A stretch of DNA of 64,000 bases from Anoplopoma fimbria (lineage: Eukaryota; Chordata; Actinopteri; Perciformes; Anoplopomatidae): assembly GCF_027596085.1 (NCBI RefSeq), contig NC_072469.1, positions 17,118,238 through 17,182,237 of the forward strand. Direction: 5' to 3'. The position numbers and the translations under genes were made by a program. This document shows positions 1 through 18,526 of the stretch, in pieces. Below the pieces are notes generated by a model, which saw only the letters and a list, made by a program, of their open reading frames with translations, did not search any database and had not been told where the DNA came from. Every line of letters starts with the position of its first letter. The first letter of the stretch is position 1.

Positions 1-7744
<7,744 letters not shown>

Positions 7745-7840
7745 GAGTGAGAAAGAACAGGTGCTTCCTCCTTTTGCAGCTTTTCTCCACTGACCTTTCC
7801 CCTTAAGAAAATGACTTCACTGTACTGATATCAATAGCAA

Positions 7841-7868
7841 ACGCACACAAACACACACAAACACACAC

Positions 7869-7941
<73 letters not shown>
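7841..7941 (+). repeat. Imperfect (AC)n microsatellite
   Basis: The array begins with variant units (ACGCACACAA, ACACAAACAC) and becomes pure AC from about 7875 to 7940. It lies 100 bp from the TG array in the opposite phase, so the two could pair as an inverted repeat. Confidence 0.96.
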
Positions 7942-7943
<2 letters not shown>

Positions 7944-9014
7944 TTGTGCCAGATATATACTTTTTATTATTATTTTTAGCTGCTTGAGTCATGGCAACCC
8001 CCATTGTTCAAGATTAACACACTTATCCAAAGCTGGTCTGATAAAGCCTGAAAAAGCTGTTGTTATTCCTGGGTCCCATGTTTTGTGCTATTTTAACATG
8101 GCCTTAACTGGGACAAAAAACAATGTTTTCTTCCCCTCTGTGACCATTGTGAAGGTATGAATAGAGACACTGATTGTATCACATTTTCCCACTGTGCTAA
8201 TTGTCTAATAATGGGAATTGCAACATGCAGGCGACTCAGGGTGTTCATGACAAACAGAAATTATTTTCTTAGCGAATGCAATCAGCAAAACAGGCACTTA
8301 AGTGACCCTCAATTCCAGTTGAATAGCCTTAGTTGTGAGTAATTATGGTCTTGTCTAACACCTTGGTAATTATTGTTATAGTTTTGGACTAATCAAGCAT
8401 GAGAGTTGTTCTATCGGTGTATAGAATCAGGAATTTAAAAAAAAGAAAATTATACAAAAGGTGCAGATTATAACTTTAAAAAGTGAATAATCTGAAGCGG
8501 GATTCAGTGAAAATTGCTACAGCGAGAGACAACATCAACATTCAGCTCTTCTCTTTCAGCTGTCACTCTTGACACAGATACAGGAGGAGTTTCCACAGGA
8601 TGGGTGAGTCAGCGCTGGCACGTGCAAGACAACCCTGTTAATGGCCTTCCAGTCTGTCGAGAACTTCCCAAAGAGCTTCTGCAGCCAGCACAGAGAGGAT
8701 CACTCTTCTGCAGGTGAAGGCAGGAAGACAGGTCTGAGCTGCAACAGGCGACTATAAAAGGAAACAGGAAGACATTTGTGTACCACTCCAGGTGCTGCAG
8801 GCATGTTAATGGTTATACAGTCTATGGTCTAAAGTTCACAGACGGAGCCACATCCTCTATATGAGGAAGAGGAAACTTCTTAAGTAGTTGTCAGTAATTT
8901 ATCGCCTCTATAGGACCTGTAGGAAATACTTAAATGGCTTGATAATGAATGCAAATACATGAAATGGAAAATGACTTCTAATATTTAATGGTAAGAGAAT
9001 TTCGTAAGATTGGT
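7942..9014. other. Non-coding segment with two exon-like islands
   Basis: No recognised gene. Exon-like islands with good splice sites lie at 8560-8603 and 8653-8713, but the gap between them (49 bp) is too short for a normal intron, so at most one could be used in a given transcript. The remainder is AT-rich. Confidence 0.5.
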
Positions 9015-9064
9015 AACCATGTTTTAAGGGGCTTTAAAGAATAATAGCCCCTTAAAACATGGTT
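9015..9064. repeat. Perfect 19-bp inverted repeat with 12-nt loop
   Basis: Arm 9015-9033 (AACCATGTTTTAAGGGGCT) is the exact reverse complement of 9046-9064. The loop is 9034-9045. The flanks do not continue the pairing. It could be a small palindromic element, a hairpin RNA or a transposon remnant; no family recognised. Confidence 0.93.
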
Positions 9065-9364
9065 TGTTTTTACAGAGAGAATCCATTAGCGCTGTCTTCT
9101 TTCCCTGCAGCTTTGTTCCATTTACAGAGTGTTGCACTAGTTTCATATATTCTGCTTGTAGGGTTGGATTATTAAATAAGTTTGTTTTAGTCCGATCTGC
9201 TCTTCATTCATTTGCGATTTACCTATACAATCAATAAACAAAGTCAGATAAAGTAATCGGTGTCATTGCATCACATTTGAGTCATATAATCTGTAAACAA
9301 TCAGATGCTGTCTGTTACTGAACTAACCATATACTATATACTTTGACCCATGGGAGCTTCAAGC

Positions 9365-9465
9365 TAAAACTAACTTTAGGACTCTAACATGCTCACGTTT
9401 GGCAGGTATATTGTTTGCCATGTTCACCATCTTAATGTATTGTATTAGCCTGCTAAAGTGAAAGT
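9365..9465 (-). mobile_element. Fragment of a dispersed teleost repeat (same family as 39400-39960)
   Basis: Read on the minus strand, this stretch gives AGATGGTGAACATGGCAAAC, then ATACCTGCCAAAC and GAGCATGTTAG. These match, in the same order, blocks of the repeat at 39595-39880 on the plus strand (TTGAACATGG, ATGCCTGCTTAGCATCAG, GCATGTTAGC). The family is familiar from fish genomes as a mid-repetitive non-coding element; I cannot give its formal name. Confidence 0.6.
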
Positions 9466-10134
9466 TATCTAGCATTTAAACATTAGATTTATGTTTTTTC
9501 CATTCGTAGAATAGATCTAACATGTGTAGTGCATCATGGCCACAACTTGTGAGTAGCTTATGGTTGTTGTTTTATAATTTCTCCTGTGTGTGTTTGGTAG
9601 ATACTGTGTGTCAAGCTTAGGAGCAGGATGTACATTATTTTAGACAAAGGCAAGAACTGTATGTAATGTATAATGAGCTTTAGGATATTAAAGTAAAGCT
9701 TGTTCCACATTAGATTTGGTAACAGATTTAGGGCAGAAAGGCAGGTTTTGATCTGTTGACCAAACAACCTTCTTGCAGGAGCTGCACAGAAGCTAATGTG
9801 GTGTCTTTGTCCTCAGAGTGCTTTAAAAACGCATAGTACATATCTTCCTGTTCAGACCCCTTCTCTGACTTTGGGGATACGGTTCGTGGTCTCTTTTATT
9901 GTAATTACAATATAATCGTTTAACTCTAAACCCATCAGTGGTTTATGCATTACTATATGTGTGTTTGAGTGCTTTCCACGACATTAACACAACACAAAGT
10001 ACACCTGAGGCTGATGGGAATGTCATTAGTCTGGACTTAGATTTCCTTCCATTATTTGTCAAACATTTCACTCAAAACCTCATTGTGGCCATTCAGAAAA
10101 ATTTGGGGATCCCAAAAGTAATAAAGACTCAGCC

Positions 10135-10897
10135 TCTGGTAACAACGAATATCTCCCGCCTGGACTACTGCAACTCACTACTTGCCGGAGCCCCGGCGTC
10201 GGCCATCAGACCTCTGGAGCTTGTCCAGAAAGCTGCAGCACGTCTGGTGTTCAATCGCCCCAAGTTCTCCCACACAACTTCCCTTCTCCGTTCTCTACAC
10301 TGGCTCCCTGTAAGAGCTCACATCCAGTTTAAGACTCTGGTGCTAGCCTACAGGGCAGTGAAAGGAACAGCTCCTTCCTATCTCCAGGCCTTGGTCAAGC
10401 CCTACACCCCCGCCCGACCACTCCTCTCTGCGGCCTCGGGGAGATTGGTTGCCCCGTCGCTCAGAGGTCCCTGCGGCCGATCCACCCGGTCACAGCTTTT
10501 TTCTGTCCTGGCCCCTCAGTGGTGGAATGAACTCCCCACTGACGTCAGGACAGCAGAGTCGCTGCCCATCTTTCGGCGCAGGCTGAAAACTCACCTCTTC
10601 AAGAAGTACTACCCTGAGCCTTCCGCTTAGCACTTATTGAATTCATATTCGTTTACTGCACTTATCCTATTCGTAGTAGTTTGTAGCACTTATTATATTC
10701 GTATTAGTCTGTTGCAATTATTGTTTTCGTAGTAATTTGCCTCTGCACTATACTTTTGCTCTGGCTTATGCTTTAAGATGCTTGTTTAAGAAAGGAGATG
10801 CACTTATGACTTCTGGTGACTAGTAGTTCTCTTGAATACCTATGTGGAATACACTTCCTGTAAGTCGCTTTGGATAAAAGCGTCTGCTAAATGTGGC
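10135..10897 (+). mobile_element. 5'-truncated non-LTR retrotransposon (L2-type LINE), 3' end
   Basis: Contains the C-terminal end of a reverse-transcriptase ORF followed by a 3' UTR ending in GTAAGTCGCTTTGGATAAAA and GCGTCTGCTAAATG. That terminal motif is characteristic of fish L2-type LINEs and the SINEs that borrow their tail. Homology begins near 10135-10148; upstream sequence is not LINE-like, which fits 5' truncation during target-primed reverse transcription. The 3' UTR (10631-10897) has several near-repeats of a CACTTATT-ATTCGTA unit. Exact ends and target-site duplication were not resolved. Confidence 0.88.
10148..10630 (+). pseudogene. L2-type LINE ORF2 C-terminal fragment (about 160 aa)
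   Basis: Open to a TAG at 10628-10630. The residues show the usual post-catalytic block of L2/CR1-clade LINE polymerases: SRLDYCNSLLAG, then QKAAARLVF, then LHWLPVRAHIQFKTL, LAYRAVKGTAPSYL, WWNELPTDVR and FRRRLKTHLFKKYY. The catalytic palm motifs and endonuclease are absent, so it cannot encode a working element. No stops or frameshifts interrupt the 160 residues, which suggests a fairly young insertion. The open frame extends upstream to 9938, but those about 70 residues have no LINE similarity and are fortuitous. Confidence 0.9.
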
Positions 10898-13800
10898 TCC
10901 TGCAGATCTCAGTTTAAAAGAAAAAGCTGCAGGCAGCAGTCGTGCTGTTATAAGAAGTGATATTCCCTGTGGAGCTGACTTGGTTGACTGAAGACAGAAA
11001 TATTAAATGACATGGCTAACAGTAACATTGTAAACTGGATAAAGAGACTATTATATAGAAATAGAATATCATTTATAGTAGAATAGTAGTCAGCTTAAGA
11101 CATGGGAACAAAGTCACAAATACCCCATTACCATGTGATCTGAATCTGGATACTCTTTCTGGATCATAAGGAACACATCAATGACAATGATAACTGACAT
11201 CTGATCACAATGCAGGCAGAATTGAGATAATGAGGACTTTTATAAAACCAGGTGCAAATCTGGATGTAATTATCTAGATACAAATCACATGTTAAACCAG
11301 GTGGAAATGGGGCCCGAATAACTGAAGCGTCCCTGCTTGATCGTTTTGCATCATGGTTTTTCTCTCATGGTTTTTCTCTTGTGGTTTTTTGTATACTTTT
11401 ATGTTTCAGATACCCCTTAAGACAGTCAATGCCAAGGTATACAGTATTTGCTCGTATTTAAACTACAAGTACTATAATGTTACATAATGCATAAGGTCAC
11501 AGTATTATTCAGTTTCAATCATGACTTAAGTTACCATCACAAATCAAATTTCAGGGCTGTTAGGTCAATACAGGCTAAGGATGTTACAGGATGTTGTTTT
11601 AAACAAATTAACTGGACAGATAATATTCAATCAGTCTTACTAAGTCTCATTTATTAATGCCCTCAAGTCTGTCAAATGTATTTTCAACATTTGGTGAAAT
11701 CATACTGTCTTGATCGAGTCAGAATAACACGTCTAGCAGCTTTCATCTACTTCCGAGAAATCCAACCCAGCTTGCCCGTCTTCTGCCCGCGTATTGACTT
11801 CAAAGTTACATTGTCTGCTGCTTTAATGGAACACGTTCACTGATGTACAGAGTTGGATGCACCTAAAGCTTCTTCACCAGCTGCTTTCTGAATCCTTTGT
11901 TCTTCCTTCACAAAAGAAATCTCTCCTATTTTAGAAACTCCATGGCAAGTGTGCAATACACATACCAGTCAATGGTTTCTGCCACTGAGCCACAGGGGGG
12001 AGAAAGGTCCTGTCAAACTTGCCATAGCAGACTTCACAAGATTATAAGCCCTTAACAAATCCCCTATGAATCCTTGCACTTCCCCTGAGGTCATTCCTAT
12101 CTTTATGCCAAAATGAATCTCATATGGGCTTTTAAAAACTGACCGCAGGTAGGTGTTATAGCACCTCTACCATCTATATGACACAAAGCCTAGTAAATGT
12201 CAGCTCTTCCAGACACTATTCATGTTATTATTGACTGCCTGACTTGATCTGTTGGGTACACTAGGGATTTTCAAAATTACCCTAATTAAAGGCTCACCAA
12301 TAACCACAAGTGCAAATGTAGATCACTGAGGTATACACGCATATATCTTTTATATATCCACTGAGTTCAACTCTAGTGGACTTTGACTTTTGCAGACTCA
12401 CAACCTTGACCAACAGGAAGCTATCTAAACAATGCTGACATTAAGGCAACAGAGAGCTGGAGAGTCCCAATAACAAGAAGATATCGTAGCTTATACCTGC
12501 GTTGCATTTTTTGTTTAAGCAAACCCTTCAAAGGACTTTAAACATGGAATAGGAATCGTATGCATAATGTTATGAGTCAGGAGTTTCGTGACTGATAGTT
12601 AGCAGCCAACTAGCTCAAATAACTTTTTTTTCGCCTCTTTAATGACTCTTTATTGATAAGAAATTGTGAACAAAATGCCAAGAAATGGCGGTGTATAGAG
12701 AAAAGATAGAAGTTTGGAGAGCTGTTGTGACTGACTAGCACTAGCATATTTCCTGGCTTGATAGCTACGGGAGTTATCTAATTTATTATTTCACCACGGT
12801 TCAAGCACCTTCTATTTCACTAAAACATTGGCACACATCTGGTGTGAACGAACCTCTACTCTCATGACTGCTAGCCAATAACTCTCCCATCATTTCAGAC
12901 CCTGCTATTCCCTCCGCATCCATTAGTTAGCCTTAGACCCTTTGGGCTTGTTTGCACATACTGCCTGTTGCTGAACCCTGTTTCAGATATCGACCATGTA
13001 AACTTTCTTCTGACATGCTCTGTCTGTGAGTTCTGCGGCAATTTGTCAGACAGTCAGTAAATTACTTGCAAATGAACTCGCAACTCAACCACCTCCCTTC
13101 TCTCCAAAGTATGGCAAATCTTGGAAAGTAGATCAATAGTTTATTTATCCCCAGGGATCTGTGTGAGCATTTGTGAGGAGAGAAATATTGCCAAATAATT
13201 ACAAAAAGAAAAATTGAGAAATGAGCATCAATTCCTTTTGAAGCTTTGTTGTTCTAATTAGTCGTTCGATTTTGATTTATGTATGTGAGGGGTATACAAA
13301 ACCACCAGATCAGTCAATGTATTAAACTCGGTGACTCTGAAATAAATGAGACAAATGAGACAAAACATATGCCGGCAGAATAAGTTAAAAGATACTATAA
13401 TCACATGAATATTCAGCACATTTAGTTTGAAATCAATTTTTTTTCCAGGAGACAGTTGGCTGTTGTCAATACCTGTCTTCCTTTAAGGGAAGGAGATGGA
13501 TCATTGTCCTTGTGTATGCATACATTTGGGCTATAAATGGGCTGAAACTCATTTGGCATACTGTATACAATCTCTGCAGTGTGTCAGCTCTTTAAACTTA
13601 AAAAATATAGACAATTTGTCACAGAGGATGAAGAAATCGTCTTATCCGCGGAGCTGATCAATAATCACTGTTGCAATAAAATCCTTAGCCATTTGAGTGA
13701 TAACCTTCCTGAAGGAGCCACATTGACACATTTTGTTAAGGAAAACAGTTTGTAAGTTTAAGGAGCTTTCATAATAAGTTTACGTATAAATACCTCTGGA

Positions 13801-14715
13801 ATTATAATTTCCTTGTGAGCAGATGTGTGTTGGTGCATAGCCTGCTTCTTTATTACATCTTGTTCAGAGTGAACACACTGGATCTGGATTGGAGCAACGA
13901 CATCCAACCAGCTTTATTTTGTTTATCTAACATCTTTGAAAATTGGAAATGACAACGGAGCATTCTTGTATGACTGCAGTCGAGACAGCAGGGAAATGGC
14001 TGTCATCACTCATAACCACTAGGAGAGGAAGATATTGGCATACTGAGTCAATAGTGAATAACTACAGCTGGAAATATGGGTTGAAAAACAAGTACTGACA
14101 GGACTTTCCTCTTCCCTAAAATATAAACAGCTAATATTACACATAACTTCTGTATGTACAACAAGAAAATCATGCGTAAGTAGACAGAATATTCTACTTC
14201 AGCTTCACTCTCTAGAGGCCACTCTGCCATCATCATGTCTTGTACTTGTCTAGAATGCATCTCCAGGAGTGAGGAGTTGTAATTTATCTCTCAACCGTGC
14301 AATGCTGAGCCTGGCAGCTGCTGTTTATTATGTGTCACAAGGCGGCTTCTACGGGTTGACACTCAGTGTGCAATCACACATAATGTACAAGCATCCCGTG
14401 CGCTGTACACCTGGGGATTGTATGAGAACTGCTGCCTGTGTTTTTTTAAGAAACAAGATTACATTCCTTATGGAGTTCACTATTTAAAAAAAAAAGACAA
14501 CATAACAATGGTCCCTGGTGTAACAATGAAGAATATGCAGGATTATTTGTCAATAATGTATGGCTGCTTTTGGACAATGTAATATGATTTCATGTATTTT
14601 TGTTCTGACTTATCTATATGATATATATATATGTCAACAACATTCATGCATTTGGAATATTTCTATTGGAGCATGATTAACCGGATAAACAGGCAGCTGA
14701 GCTTTGACATTTACA
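10898..14715. other. Non-coding AT-rich region, no gene recognised
   Basis: No ORF above the chance level, no exon, no recognised repeat. Only scattered short A/T runs. Confidence 0.65.
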
Positions 14716-14780
14716 CACATTGCCCCGCTGCAAATTTCCCGCTGCGGGACTAATAAAGGATTATCTTATCTTATCTTAAA
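14716..14780 (+). mobile_element. 3' tail of a retroelement (CCCGCTGCGGGACTAATAAAG type)
   Basis: AATTTCCCGCTGCGGGACTA then ATAAAGGATT, followed by (ATCTT)n microsatellite-like copies (14760-14776). The same tail with small changes ends the SINE at 18481-18526 (TTTCCCCATTGTGGGACTAA). This tail is common at the 3' ends of fish LINE/SINE pairs. Only the tail is recognisable here, so the copy is heavily 5'-truncated. Confidence 0.7.
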
Positions 14781-15630
14781 AAACTGCTGATCCAGCTCTA
14801 TAATAAGAGGCACATGTTGGATGATGCATTCTGGGAACTACTGTGTAAAAATTTGGCAGAGCAAAAAGAGTGGATACTCAAAATACTGTGTGCTGCTAGA
14901 CAAAATAGAAATACATAAAAAACAACGCTAAATGAGTGTACTTACTATATTTTTGTCAGGGTGGACCATTAAATATTAAAGCCCCCAGGTGAAGCCGAAG
15001 ATGGACCTGATAGCTGGTCTGAAAGTGAAAATGCATCAGTGATTAACAGATTTTAAAGTTAGCATATATCAGTTATGAGGAGTACCCCTCTGGTGGAGCT
15101 TTGTCAAATCTGAGAAAATGAATCAAGTGATATCACTTTAGTGGTCTCAGTTTAGGCTTGTGGACTACAATGTCTTAACAGAAAAAATATTTAAAAGACG
15201 TGTGGATTTACTAAGCAGGAAAAGCTAACAAAAGAGGCTTTCAAGTTGCACTATGGGAAGTATAAGATCCAGTATATTTTGAGTTTATCCATATTAGAGA
15301 CTCATTTAAAAAAAAAAAATTTGTCTTAATTTTCTTATTAACATTCTTCTCTTACTGACCAGCCACCACAGTCCAAATGAGAGGAGGTCTGAGTTGATAA
15401 AAATTCTTACATACCCTTCTTATTTCCAGATGCATTTGTATTCATATTGTTTTTACTGGAGCCCCTCCAAGTAAATGCCCAAACAGTAAACTGCACAATA
15501 TAATCAATAGTGAGTACTTTAATAAGTGGATGACAAACTTACTATAACAACCTCTACATGTCTTTGTGCCTCTTTCCATCTCTTAGAGTTCACTTTCAAT
15601 GATGCGGTTTTGTGTGGAGTGTATCCTCCT
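14781..15630. other. Non-coding segment, nothing recognised
   Basis: AT-rich sequence with no exon or repeat that I can support; an A run lies at 15308-15319. Confidence 0.6.
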
Positions 15631-15940
15631 CCTCTTCCCCCCCCCCTCCCCTCCTCCTCCTCCTCCTCCTCCTCCTCCTCCACCTTCTACCAACTGTCTG
15701 TACTCTCTTTCTCATTTCTATCCCTCCTCCATAGTCGCCTTCATTCTTATTATTACCTTTCCACCCCTTCTTCTTTCTCTCTCAGTCTTCTCTCTGTCTT
15801 TAATGGATTTGTGGCACATTGGTCCTCTGATCTCTACCTGCTGCTTCTTCCATCTACCTCTTATTTTCTTCTGTCACTTCTCTGTCTCCTCCTACCCTCC
15901 TGTATGCAACATCCTCTGCTGCGATGCTTCTTGTTTTTGC
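15631..15940 (+). repeat. Pyrimidine-rich tract with C10 run and (TCC)n array
   Basis: A C run at 15637-15646 and TCC repeats at 15652-15681 lead into about 250 bp of strongly C/T-biased sequence, ending in a splice-acceptor-like TTGTTTTTGCAG at 15931-15942. The Pro- and Ser-rich ORFs at 15526-15963 and 15599-16084 are translations of this bias and are not called as genes. Confidence 0.85.
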
Positions 15941-15961
15941 AGCGGCCTCGATGGATCCAGT

Positions 15962-18304
15962 AAGTGTCCCTTTGTTGGTGGCTTGTGTTTGAGAGAGAAT
16001 AGTATGCATACAGTAGTTTCCCTGAAGACGAATGATGCTGTAGTTACACAAAGCGCGGGAGGTGAAATAAAAAAATGGCTCTAATCATGATATGCATTAC
16101 CATAAATGCCTTTGGGCAGCCTGTGTGCATTAATCGCATGATATTCGCTTCACGGTTTCTGAGTGGAGGCAGCGTGAGGCTGGGCGCTGCATCATTTGAA
16201 AAGCTGAGGAATGATTTCGTCAAGTTTTTAAATTAGCGGGCATTTGTCATAATTCCGTCAAGCTCCAGTGGATGTTGCCCTGCCACTGTTGATTGTTCTC
16301 TAGAGGCTGAAATGTGTGTTGATGGAAGAAAGTGAATATCATATACCATGACTTGTGGGGTTTATGAGCTGTGAGGCACTGGTGTAGGCAAAATAAATAT
16401 GCAATAATGTAAATAATTCATATACGCACTTCATCACCACCATCAGCAGTTAAGAGGTGGCTCTCTATCCCTAACGTCAGCAGTGACACACACTAAGATG
16501 CACACAAAACATGGTCTTCATGTGTAGGTACTTAGCCTATCATATTCTTAATCTTTTTTATTGGTGAGTAACATGCAGTGCATGTTTTTAAGTGTTCAAT
16601 AACATGCATGCATGTTTAGTCTGTTTTTGTTTGCTGCTGCAATGACCTGATTTCACTAGAGCATCAGTAACATGTGTTAACATGATAATAGAGATGTTGT
16701 TGTGAGGGCAGCACCCTGACTGTGAGACATGTTGTAGGACTTGCGCCTTATAAATTATTTTCTGCTTTTGAAATAATTGCCACAGTTTCCTACCTCTCCT
16801 TGAATGCTTGTTAACATGTCCAGTCTAACATGATGATGTGAGTGCATCCATTCACAGCAGTAAACAGGGTGATGTGACGCATGCAGCTTCGTCTGACCTC
16901 CTGGTTTCACAATTGGTTGACATGCCGACCTCCCTGCACCTGAGGCCGGCTTGTTTTCCATCTGAACAGTGTGAGGGGAATGAATGTCAAGCTTTATCCC
17001 GTCCTGAATGATGCCAGCTGACTTCTGAAATACACTGATATGTTACAGACACAGGTGGAAAAAGATGCACATTCTAAAATGAGAAGAAAGAGGGAATCTT
17101 GAAGGACGCGAGAATTGTATGGAACCCAATTTCGCCAGTAATATAAATAAATACAAATAAATAAATCTAAATAATAAAAAAAAACATTAGATTGCATAGA
17201 CTTGCTGTCTATGCAATTTGAAGTTTTAATCTTTTAACTCCTTGAGTTTTATTGTTTTGAGGTGGAAACAGCAGACACAGGTCCCCAAGGGAGGTTTAAT
17301 ATCTCCTTTGATAGTCACGCTAATGAAGTTAATTAAAGCAGTTGGACAGCTCCTTAAGGCAAAGTGAGGCATCACAGGCCAGTGTTTAAATGTGTGTCAA
17401 ATTTTTTCATTCAAACAAGAGGAGCCATTAGTGAGTGTTCCTCCTGTTGTTCTTGAGGCATCTCTTTTACAGCAAATCACTCACAACAGACAGTGGAAAT
17501 GAAACCCAGAACATCTAAAGGATTTAATGTATTATTTCACAAGACTGACTCAAGGCTGTATAAAGAAATGACATTCAAGTGATTTAATCAAGTTAATATT
17601 TACTACCTCCAACTCAGTTTTAGTAGTCTTTTTAATGAGGATAACATATCACGAAGGCACTATGATAATGTAGCTCCACCGTTTCCTCTGCATCTCGACA
17701 ATGAGATGAAAAATAAATAGAAATGGGTAAATGTTGGAACAGAACAAAGACCTGTAATCTCCATGCCTAGGAGATAACTTGTGCAGAATTTGCATTTTCT
17801 TATCCTAGCTGAGCCTTAAATATACCTTATTAATCAGTATCCAGAGTCTGTAACCGGAATTATGTAAAACTCAAATGAAGTGATTGTCCATCTTATCTAA
17901 GACACCTTGCACTGAGTAGTGGGTTTCTCCACATGCTGATTAGGCTCTAATAAGAGCAATAATCTGTACCTTAAAGGTTTGGTTTAAAGCTTGTTCAACA
18001 AATGGAGCTAATGGAGCTTATTTAGCTTGCCACCAATGTATTATGAAATCTGCTAGCTGACTAAATTTTGGATAGGGGTTTACATCAAGATGGGAGACAA
18101 CTATTTTAGCACCTTACACATCTGCCAAGCGCACCTCCCAACATCATGGCCAACGAAAAATGCCTTTTCACCCAAAATCAAACCAAACATAGTTTATTTG
18201 AAAACTGAATAATAACACTAATAAACGCAAACATAAGGATTATATTGGTTTTATCGAACATATGTATTAATAATGACATATCTTTTAAAACAAAACACAC
18301 ATTA
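15962..18304. other. Non-coding region, no gene recognised
   Basis: No coding exon identified apart from the microexon-like signal just to its left. 16110-16280 has mixed composition and might be conserved non-coding DNA. An 11-bp perfect hairpin lies at 17191-17217. Confidence 0.55.
17191..17217. repeat. 11-bp perfect hairpin
   Basis: ATTGCATAGAC (17191-17201) pairs exactly with GTCTATGCAAT (17207-17217) across a 5-nt loop. Not followed by a T-run that would suggest an RNA gene. Confidence 0.9.
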
Positions 18305-18526
18305 GGCGGCTGTGGCACATGAGGTAGAGCGCTTGTCCCGTAACCACAAGGTTGGTGGTTCAAACCCCTCTACCGGCAACATGCCGAGGTGTCCTTGAGC
18401 GAGACACCCAACCCCAAGTTGCTCCCCGGGCGCTTCGTTGCAGCCCACTGCTCCTCCGGGATGGGTTAAATTCAGAGAAATAATTTCCCCATTGTGGGAC
18501 TAATAAAGGCTTAATTATTATTATTT
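18305..18526 (+). mobile_element. tRNA-derived SINE
   Basis: About 220-bp element. The 5' part is tRNA-like with an A-box-like TGGCACATGAGG (18313-18324) and a B box GGTTCAAACCC (18357-18367), the internal RNA polymerase III promoter. A body with GGTGTCCTTGAGCGAGACAC and GTTGCAGCCCACTGCTCC follows, and it ends in TTTCCCCATTGTGGGACTAA plus an (ATT)n tail. This organisation is standard for a widespread percomorph-fish SINE mobilised in trans by a partner LINE. The 5' half no longer supports a full tRNA cloverleaf, so this is not a functional tRNA gene. Confidence 0.88.

Noticed and set aside
9938..10147. Upstream 70 codons of the 230-codon ORF as part of a gene.
   Set aside because: Only the part from about 10148 has LINE similarity; the upstream residues are fortuitous read-through in flanking DNA.
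15526..16084. Two overlapping plus-strand ORFs of 145 and 161 codons rich in Pro, Ser and Leu.
   Set aside because: The composition follows a long C/T-biased tract; no domain or conserved motif, and two frames are open at once for the same reason.
18305..18380. A tRNA gene, because A-box and B-box-like motifs are present.
   Set aside because: No complete cloverleaf, and the sequence continues into a SINE body and tail.
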